The notes under the pieces are model-generated. The model was not told where the DNA came from, did no database searches, and saw nothing but the letters and a program-made list of their open reading frames with translations. DNA of 10,514 bases, from contig JAPJPE010000004.1 of the NCBI GenBank assembly GCA_030825825.1, positions 14,428 through 24,941 on the forward strand. The letters are read 5' to 3'. Within the stretch, counting starts at the first letter, position 1. Every line of letters begins with the position of its first letter. The translations under genes were made by a program, and so were the position numbers. Shown here piece after piece: positions 5,803-10,514 of this stretch. The DNA comes from Streptococcus sp. (GTDB lineage Bacteria; Bacillota; Bacilli; Lactobacillales; Streptococcaceae).

Positions 5803-6906
5803 TTAGAACAATTCAAGTGCAATCATGGTTGTCATGGTTGCATCGTAATAGTTGTTCAGAGGTAGATCTTGTGTAAAGATATACTTGTTCTGTTGCACCA
5901 ACTTCAAATAGCCTTTTTCATGTTCAGAGGCATAGACAATCGGTGCCAAAAAACTTGCTGCCTGATGATTGTTCAAGGCCTTCCCTTTCAAGTCATAACC
6001 TGCATACAGGTTTCTTTGACTCTTGAAAAAGTTAAGCATCTTTTTCACCAATTGTTGACTGGTTTTGTCCTTACTTTGAACAAGGTTGTATGGAAGGCGA
6101 CAAGCATTATACGAGTAGGCACCATCATACTTGGATTCAATCGTCTTTGGATCCGCTACGCGCGTTCCTTGCTCATCTACCCAGATGAAATCAGGTAGTA
6201 AACCTGTTTTTGTTTGGGAGCTGATCGTTTGGAGTTGTTGCAACATCTTTTCTTTGATGTCCAACCACTTTGAATCTTTTGTCACTTCATAAAAGATCTG
6301 GAATTGCGCTGGCAGTGTATCAGACGTCCGCATCAAATGATAAAACTCCGAGTCCTGATTGGCCCAATTCCCCACCGTTAACACACCCGTTTCTTCATTG
6401 TAGTTGTGTGCGAGAATATCTTCTAAAATCGCTTTGGCTTGAGCCTGGTAGTCTTTGGCTTGCTTTGGCCATTGCTGAGCGGCTTTTAGAAGAGCATAGG
6501 CGATGTAGAGATCTCCATCTGTAGCGTTATGATCCTCATCCTTTGCTTTTCCATTGCTGATGGTTTGTTTCCAAGACATCAATTGGGTACCTTCCAAGCG
6601 ATGATTTAGATAATAGTGATAGAGTCGGTCAAAGTCTGCTTGTTGGGCTTGTCCTTTTTCGGCAGCTGCAACAGTAATGAGCATTCCATAACTTTGTGCC
6701 TCGGATAACACTACTGTTTGATTGCTATCATTGGTGGTTCGAACATAGGATTCTTTCCCTTTTGAAACAACAAAATGCTCATTCCACTGATGATAAATTC
6801 GATTTCGCATCTCCACTTTACTTCTCGTTCTCGCTAAAAACAAGGTCAAACAGAAAATGCAAAGGATGACTAGAAACCATACATATCTCATCTTTTTCGT
6901 TTTCAT
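5803..6906 (-). CDS. Membrane-anchored glycoside hydrolase family 8 protein of a polysaccharide synthase operon
   Basis: 367 residues, an inverting endo-glycosidase type (GH8 members cut beta-1,4 glucan, chitosan or xylan; BcsZ of cellulose operons and Listeria PssZ belong here). One hydrophobic segment (7-25) without a clear signal-peptidase site suggests an anchored extracellular enzyme. Family motifs: SEAQSYGM (68-75) with the general acid Glu69, ATDGD (128-132), and SYNACRLP (265-272). In GH8 enzymes such as CelA and BcsZ the last motif reads YDA and its Asp is the general base; here it is Asn267, as in the GH8b/c branches that include chitosanases. The base may be another residue, or activity may be weak. 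It starts 8 bp after the glycosyltransferase stop, with AGGAG overlapping that stop. Likely role: trimming or releasing the polymer made by the neighbouring synthase, possibly with an amino-sugar backbone. Confidence 0.9.
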   Translation of the reverse strand: MKTKKMRYVWFLVILCIFCLTLFLARTRSKVEMRNRIYHQWNEHFVVSKGKESYVRTTNDSNQTVVLSEAQSYGMLITVAAAEKGQAQQADFDRLYHYYLNHRLEGTQLMSWKQTISNGKAKDEDHNATDGDLYIAYALLKAAQQWPKQAKDYQAQAKAILEDILAHNYNEETGVLTVGNWANQDSEFYHLMRTSDTLPAQFQIFYEVTKDSKWLDIKEKMLQQLQTISSQTKTGLLPDFIWVDEQGTRVADPKTIESKYDGAYSYNACRLPYNLVQSKDKTSQQLVKKMLNFFKSQRNLYAGYDLKGKALNNHQAASFLAPIVYASEHEKGYLKLVQQNKYIFTQDLPLNNYYDATMTTMIALELF

Positions 6907-6914
6907 AATTTCTC

Positions 6915-8225
6915 CTATCCTGCGAATCGTTTTGTTTTAACCCATTTGGTTTCTTTCCGGTGCAATAGTTTATCCATCACAATCGAAGAGATGGCATCAA
7001 TCGACACAATGATAAACAGTTGAGAATAGGTGAAATAGGCAGCCAAGGCCAACCAAATTTGCTTGGTAGTGGCTTGACCAAATTGTGAAGCAAGAGCTAC
7101 ATTAATCTGAAGCAGATAAAGCCCGATCATCAAGATCCAATTGAAGAGCATCAATTGCGCAATATAGATATTTTCAGAATCAAAGGCAAATGGAATTTGC
7201 ACACCTGGCACCACTGTATGGATACACATAGCCAGAATATTGGCAAAAAAGATCAAGTCCGATAAGACGATGGCCGCATTAAACCAGAAGAAGACACAGG
7301 AATAGTTGGTCACTTCTAACTTCACGCGCCAATTTCCCTTACCAAATAAATGCTTGAAGTTGGAAAGAACCACTTCATAATTTCCTTTGGCCCAACGTTT
7401 CCGTTGCATATAGTAACTCTTCAGAGTCTCTGGCTCTTGTTGGAAGGCTTCTGAATTATAGGCTAGCGCAATCAACTTCCCACTTTGCATAATCTTGAAG
7501 GAAATATCCGTATCCTCAGTCAAGGCACCGTTTTTCCATCCTCCAATACTCTTGACAAATTCAGTTTGAATAATGAAGTTAGTTCCTGGAATCCGTCCAA
7601 TCTTAAAGAGATGCCACATGCCCACATGGTGAACCCGTTGGGTAACGACAATTTCTTGGTTGATACAGCGGGTCAAGAAATTTTGATTGGCATTCCGTGT
7701 TTTATTGCGACCGAAAGAAGCCACATGACGTTCTGGATCTTTGAGCACTTCTTTGACAAGGAAATAAAGAGCATTTTTTTCAGGCATGGCATCTGCATCA
7801 TAGACGCAGATATAGTCTCCAGTCGCCATCGCCAAAGCGTCATTTAGCACACCGGCTTTCCCACCTGTCCCACTGCGATTGATAATGGTCAAATCACGTC
7901 CTGCATACTCTGGCAATGCTTTAACCGCCAAACACTCTTCATAGGTGCGATCGGAACAATTATCCGCAAAGAGCAGTAATTCAACACGATCATGTGGGTA
8001 GTTCATATCAAGGATCGCTTTAGCTGTTTGTGCAATGACCACATCCTCATTATGGGCGGGTACAACGATCGTCACTTTTGGATAATAAGGAAGCGGATCC
8101 GTATTAACACGAAAATCACTGTGTTTAAACCAAAAATGAACGGCTGAAAAGAGGATTACTAAGCCCCAGGCTAAGGACAACCAAATCGAAATCAAGGCAA
8201 TAATCATCACAATTTGACTAATCAT
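6915..8225 (-). CDS. Processive family 2 glycosyltransferase (BcsA/PgaC/PssC-like polysaccharide synthase)
   Basis: 436 residues. It joins activated sugars on the cytoplasmic side and probably exports the chain through its own membrane part. N-terminal helix about 5-32; GT-A domain with VTIVVPAHNE (51-60), DNCSD (88-92), GGKAGVLNDAL (121-131), DADA (143-146), TED (236-238) and QRKRW (274-278), the D, DxD, TED, Q-x-x-R-W signature of processive beta-glycosyltransferases; then three C-terminal membrane segments near 307-335, 355-378 and 388-416. No PilZ domain follows, unlike BcsA. I start at the ATG at 8225, which has AAGGCGG six bases upstream and overlaps the small preceding gene by 8 bp; a GTG at 8255 is also in frame. 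The substrate cannot be read directly; the mnaA gene in the operon makes UDP-ManNAc or UDP-GlcNAc the best guess. Confidence 0.93.
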   Translation of the reverse strand: MISQIVMIIALISIWLSLAWGLVILFSAVHFWFKHSDFRVNTDPLPYYPKVTIVVPAHNEDVVIAQTAKAILDMNYPHDRVELLLFADNCSDRTYEECLAVKALPEYAGRDLTIINRSGTGGKAGVLNDALAMATGDYICVYDADAMPEKNALYFLVKEVLKDPERHVASFGRNKTRNANQNFLTRCINQEIVVTQRVHHVGMWHLFKIGRIPGTNFIIQTEFVKSIGGWKNGALTEDTDISFKIMQSGKLIALAYNSEAFQQEPETLKSYYMQRKRWAKGNYEVVLSNFKHLFGKGNWRVKLEVTNYSCVFFWFNAAIVLSDLIFFANILAMCIHTVVPGVQIPFAFDSENIYIAQLMLFNWILMIGLYLLQINVALASQFGQATTKQIWLALAAYFTYSQLFIIVSIDAISSIVMDKLLHRKETKWVKTKRFAG

Positions 8226-8358
8226 GGTCCACCGCCTTAAAGTTTTTATTGACACGGCGGTAAATCACCGTATAAGCTACAAATAATACAATAAAGCACA
8301 AGGCAAAAAATACACTAATGCCTACAGCTATATTAAAAAATATATTTGTAAGAGACAT
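8218..8358 (-). CDS. 46-residue single-helix membrane protein between the GGDEF-like protein and the synthase
   Basis: A short gene of 46 codons, starting MSLTNIFFNIAVGISV and ending NKNFKAVDHD. A hydrophobic helix covers about residues 6-33, followed by a short basic, probably cytoplasmic tail (YRRVNKNFK). It is supported by a perfect AGGAGG (within 8361-8370) that overlaps the stop codon of the upstream gene, and by an 8-bp overlap with the start of the glycosyltransferase, so its translation is tightly coupled to both. I do not recognise a family. Small membrane subunits accompany several polysaccharide synthases (for example PgaD and IcaD with their PgaC/IcaA partners), and by position this could play that part, but it is shorter than those and has one helix rather than two. 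The coding call is good; the function is inference. Confidence 0.8.
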   Translation of the reverse strand: MSLTNIFFNIAVGISVFFALCFIVLFVAYTVIYRRVNKNFKAVDHD

Positions 8359-8367
8359 GTTTTCCTC

Positions 8368-9156
8368 CTAATATTCCACAATAATATCTGTTTCAAGTTG
8401 ACGTTTTAAGTAACGAATCATTTCTTTATAGCGATGGTATTTGGTTCGATTGGATTGATCCACTACAAGAAATCCTGACTGAAATTGGATGCCCTGAACC
8501 CCATCTTCTCCTTGGAACACCAGTCCTTCCAACTGTGGTTTTAAGACCGTCATATAATCGCTCTTCAGATCCCGCTCGCTATCAGAAGATAAGATCAAGA
8601 AATTACCGTCTGATACATAATACAAGCTTTCATTTGGCTTTAGATGATGCGTTACCAAATAGTTGATTTGGTTCAAGGTCCGATTGTACTCTCTCGGTTG
8701 CAATTGGAAGAACAATTCCTCATGCGACCAGTGAATGAGTAAGGCCTGAATCGTATCATTGGTTTGTCCGCCATAAGAAGCGATGCGGTTGCGGTAATCT
8801 GCGTAAGCTTCTGGCTCTTGATCCTTCACTTTTGCAATCTCTTTAAAGAGGTGGTAGCGAATTCGGGTCAAGATTCCAATCAAGATCGGAAAACTAAAGA
8901 GCAAGAGCAAGGCTTGATGAAATGGGATATAGACAACACCCGCCACCAAAAAGACAATCCCAAGGGCAAATGACAACAGGATGGTCCATGTCAACAATAA
9001 ATCCGATAAGACAATAGCAGAAAATAATCCTAAAACAAAGAACAATCCTTCTTCAATCAGAATCTCTCTTGCAAAAAACAAGCAGTAAAGTAAAAGAAGT
9101 ACTTCGAAAACAATCAAAATCAGCAACCATCTACTTAACTTTTCCGTTTTTTTCAT
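8368..9156 (-). CDS. Four-helix membrane protein with a degenerate GGDEF-like cytoplasmic domain (PssE-like)
   Basis: 262 residues. Four hydrophobic segments (about 10-28, 36-53, 57-76, 80-97) are followed by a charged linker (98-130) and a soluble domain of about 130 residues. By eye this domain follows a GGDEF pattern: IQALLIHWS (136-144) as the first strand, a helix TLNQINYLVTHHL (160-172), LYYVSDGNFLIL (178-189) where active enzymes have the GGDEF signature strand, and a final helix near 240-255. SDGNF replaces GGDEF, so cyclase activity is not expected; KPNE (173-176) sits where the RxxD inhibitory c-di-GMP site would be. It directly follows mnaA (TAAATG) and precedes the small protein and synthase. 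In Listeria the PssE protein of the pss operon is a c-di-GMP receptor of similar make-up, so a regulatory subunit of the synthase is the likely role. The domain call needs a profile search. Confidence 0.7.
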   Translation of the reverse strand: MKKTEKLSRWLLILIVFEVLLLLYCLFFAREILIEEGLFFVLGLFSAIVLSDLLLTWTILLSFALGIVFLVAGVVYIPFHQALLLLFSFPILIGILTRIRYHLFKEIAKVKDQEPEAYADYRNRIASYGGQTNDTIQALLIHWSHEELFFQLQPREYNRTLNQINYLVTHHLKPNESLYYVSDGNFLILSSDSERDLKSDYMTVLKPQLEGLVFQGEDGVQGIQFQSGFLVVDQSNRTKYHRYKEMIRYLKRQLETDIIVEY

Positions 9157-10311
9157 TTATTCTTTCTCTCCCTCATGAAATTCTTCAGCAACCTCTCCCT
9201 GGCCAAAGTAATGTTTAATGGCTTGTACGATTCGCTCAGAAGCTTTTCCATCCCCATAAGGATTTCGGGCATTTGCCATTTGAAGATACAGGCTTTCGTT
9301 GGTTAAGAGCTCTGTCATCGTCGTTTTGACGACGGCAGGATCCGTTCCAACTAATTTCAAAGTTCCCGCTTTGACCCCTTCTGGGCGTTCCGTTGTATCG
9401 CGTAATACCAATACCGGTTTCCCTAATGATGGCGCCTCCTCTTGCACCCCACCTGAATCCGACATGATAAAGTAACTTCTCGAAGCTAAGTTGTGGAAAT
9501 CTAGCACATCTAGAGGCTCAATGAGGTGGATCCGATCATGATCTCCTAATAGATCGTTTGCCGCCTCTTGGACCGCTGGACTAAGATGCACTGGGTAAAC
9601 CACTTCAATAGTCGGTTCTTGATCCACCATTTCTCTCAGAGCTCCAAAGACCGCTCGCATGGGTTGGCCTTGATTTTCTCTTCGATGCATGGTGACCAGG
9701 ATGACTTTTTTATCTGGATCCAATTGATCTAACACTTCGTGGTGATAGTCCTCTTGAACCGTGAGTTTCAACGCGTCAATGGCAGTATTTCCCGTCACTA
9801 CAATAGAGGATTCCGGATGATTTTCTTTTAAGAGATTGGCCTTACTTTCGCCTGTCGGCGCAAAATACAGATCCGCTAAATCATCCGTCATTTGACGGTT
9901 CATCTCTTCAGGATACGGTGAATATTTATCAAAGGTTCTCAAACCAGCTTCGACGTGACCAATGCGGACTTGATTGTAAAAGGCAACCAGACTCGCCGCA
10001 AAGGTGGTTGTCGTATCTCCATGGACGAGCACCATATCCGGCTTTTCTTTTTTGATAACTGGATCTAATTGATTCAGAATTTTAGAGGTAATGTCCAATA
10101 AGGTCTGGCTTTTTCCCATAATATCCAAATCGTAATCAGGTACGATGTTAAAGGTTTCTAAGACCTGGTCCAGCATTTGACGGTGCTGGGCAGTGACCAC
10201 TGTGATGGTCTCAATAACCTCCTTTTGTTTTTGCAACTCCAATACCAAAGGGGCCATTTTGATGGCCTCCGGTCGGGTTCCAAACACAACCATAATTTTC
10301 AATTTTCCCAT
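9157..10311 (-). CDS. mnaA: UDP-N-acetylglucosamine 2-epimerase (non-hydrolysing)
   Basis: 384 residues, full family length. It interconverts UDP-GlcNAc and UDP-ManNAc in the cytoplasm, supplying ManNAc for wall or capsule polymers. Motifs: GTRPEAIKMAP (11-21), HGDTTTT (97-103), HVEAGLRT (119-126), PEEMNR (134-139), MHRREN (208-213), SDSGGVQEEA (284-293) and TERPEG (307-312), all intact, so it should be active. The ATG at 10311 has GGGAG at the right distance. It is the first gene of the polysaccharide operon, with a sigma-A promoter 56 bp upstream. The C-terminal 15 residues are an acidic tail beyond the conserved core. The name wecB is also used. Its place before a processive synthase suggests that it feeds that polymer, though it could also serve another cell-surface glycan. 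Confidence 0.96.
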   Translation of the reverse strand: MGKLKIMVVFGTRPEAIKMAPLVLELQKQKEVIETITVVTAQHRQMLDQVLETFNIVPDYDLDIMGKSQTLLDITSKILNQLDPVIKKEKPDMVLVHGDTTTTFAASLVAFYNQVRIGHVEAGLRTFDKYSPYPEEMNRQMTDDLADLYFAPTGESKANLLKENHPESSIVVTGNTAIDALKLTVQEDYHHEVLDQLDPDKKVILVTMHRRENQGQPMRAVFGALREMVDQEPTIEVVYPVHLSPAVQEAANDLLGDHDRIHLIEPLDVLDFHNLASRSYFIMSDSGGVQEEAPSLGKPVLVLRDTTERPEGVKAGTLKLVGTDPAVVKTTMTELLTNESLYLQMANARNPYGDGKASERIVQAIKHYFGQGEVAEEFHEGEKE

Positions 10312-10322
10312 AAACTTCTCCC

Positions 10323-10344
10323 GTTGACATGCATGTAATTCAAC
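10323..10344 (-). repeat. Inverted repeat in the mnaA leader
   Basis: GTTGA and TCAAC (minus strand) enclose a 12-base segment containing the palindrome CATGCATG. It ends a few bases before the GGGAG of mnaA, so a hairpin or a bound protein here could affect initiation. The stem is only five pairs; the significance is uncertain. Confidence 0.35.
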
Positions 10345-10373
10345 ATTTTTTTAATTTGTGTACATCTTTTTTC

Positions 10374-10402
10374 ATTCTACCGCCAATGACTTTAATTGTC
10401 AA
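10374..10402 (-). promoter_or_regulatory. Sigma-A promoter of the polysaccharide operon
   Basis: On the minus strand TTGACA (10397-10402), a 17-bp spacer and TAGAAT (10374-10379), one mismatch from consensus overall. The start of transcription is expected near 10367, giving a leader of about 55 bases before the mnaA ATG. No other promoter of this quality is seen within the five-gene run. Confidence 0.85.
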
Positions 10403-10429
10403 ACCGATTTTTGGTTTTATAAAGAAATT

Positions 10430-10442
10430 ACTAATAGTTAGT
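10430..10442. promoter_or_regulatory. Operator-like palindrome, copy 1
   Basis: ACTAATAGTTAGT: arms ACTAA and TTAGT form a perfect 5-bp inverted repeat around three bases. It matches copy 2 (10485-10497) in 11 of 13 bases. It lies upstream of the -35 of the rightward promoter and behind the mnaA promoter, so a regulator here could affect both. Confidence 0.45.
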
Positions 10443-10454
10443 CATTTTATTATT

Positions 10455-10483
10455 TTGACGTTTAGAATACATATCCATATAAT
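10455..10483 (+). promoter_or_regulatory. Rightward sigma-A promoter leading out of the window
   Basis: TTGACG (10455-10460), a 17-bp spacer and TATAAT (10478-10483) on the plus strand, one mismatch from consensus. Transcription would start near 10490 and run out of the window, diverging from mnaA. No gene start is visible in the last 25 bases, so the target lies outside. Confidence 0.75.
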
Positions 10484-10484
10484 C

Positions 10485-10497
10485 ACTAATTGTAAGT
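10485..10497. promoter_or_regulatory. Operator-like palindrome, copy 2
   Basis: ACTAATTGTAAGT, 11 of 13 bases identical to copy 1 and 55 bp from it, about five helical turns. It covers the expected start point of the rightward promoter, a typical place for a repressor site. The arms match in four of five positions. Confidence 0.45.
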
Positions 10498-10514
10498 ATT
10501 TACAGCACGACTTT

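Noticed and set aside
5869..6198. Plus-strand open frame of 109 codons
   Set aside because: Antisense to the GH8 gene, whose motifs and ribosome site are clear on the minus strand.
6915..7100. PilZ domain at the C-terminus of the glycosyltransferase
   Set aside because: The protein ends about 20 residues after its last membrane helix and has neither the RxxxR nor the D/NxSxxG motif.
7485..7847. Plus-strand open frame of 120 codons
   Set aside because: Antisense to the core of the glycosyltransferase (covers its TED and DxD regions); no coding signals of its own.
8368..9156. Active diguanylate cyclase
   Set aside because: The GGDEF signature is replaced by SDGNF and metal- and substrate-binding residues are missing; only a receptor or scaffold role is plausible.
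10401..10417. Inverted repeat AAACC/GGTTT around the -35 of the mnaA promoter
   Set aside because: Only five pairs with a seven-base loop in AT-rich sequence; no T-run and no second copy, so it is probably chance.
1..10514. Insertion sequences, CRISPR arrays, tRNA or rRNA genes, prophage attachment sites
   Set aside because: I looked for transposase motifs, regularly spaced repeats and RNA-gene signatures on both strands and saw none.

Overview
The window looks like a chromosomal segment of a Streptococcus, probably of the mitis/sanguinis type. The reasons are a comG (cgl/comY) pilus operon followed by a YtxK-like methyltransferase and acetate kinase, a DUF1033 gene directly upstream of comGA, and a late-competence (SigX) type promoter. 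This order is what I know from streptococci; in S. mutans the run is described as a nine-gene comY operon ending in the methyltransferase and ackA. All recognised genes read on the minus strand, so transcription runs from right to left. I cannot fix the species. I see no insertion sequence, CRISPR array, tRNA or rRNA.

Right part (about 5.74-10.31 kb): a five-gene surface-polysaccharide operon. It starts from a good sigma-A promoter (TTGACA, 17 bp, TAGAAT) and holds a UDP-GlcNAc 2-epimerase (mnaA), a four-helix membrane protein whose cytoplasmic domain looks like a degenerate GGDEF domain, a 46-residue single-helix membrane protein, a processive family 2 glycosyltransferase and a membrane-anchored family 8 glycoside hydrolase. 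It closes with a hairpin terminator. Genes overlap or nearly abut, so they are very probably one transcript. Epimerase, synthase and GH8 fit a synthase-dependent exopolysaccharide of N-acetylmannosamine type, like the Listeria Pss system, where a degenerate GGDEF protein (PssE) is a c-di-GMP receptor. Finding this in a streptococcus, a group that mostly lacks c-di-GMP enzymes, is the most interesting feature here. Beyond mnaA, the last 110 bases hold a strong promoter pointing right, out of the window, flanked by two copies of a 13-bp operator-like sequence.

Middle (about 5.14-5.63 kb): a single DUF1033 gene with its own promoter and a very strong intrinsic terminator. The T-run of that terminator runs straight into the T-rich region and SigX box of the comG promoter.

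Left part (1-5.13 kb): comGA, comGB, comGC, comGD, comGE, comGF and comGG, all overlapping, encode the ATPase, the platform protein, the major pilin and the minor pilins of the competence pilus that takes up transforming DNA. A 30-bp gap leads to the methyltransferase. ackA (5' part only, cut by the window edge) follows and has its own extended -10 promoter, so it can be expressed without competence.

Several com genes have starts that differ from the longest open frame; comGB is the most doubtful because its only candidates are TTG or GTG codons deep inside comGA.
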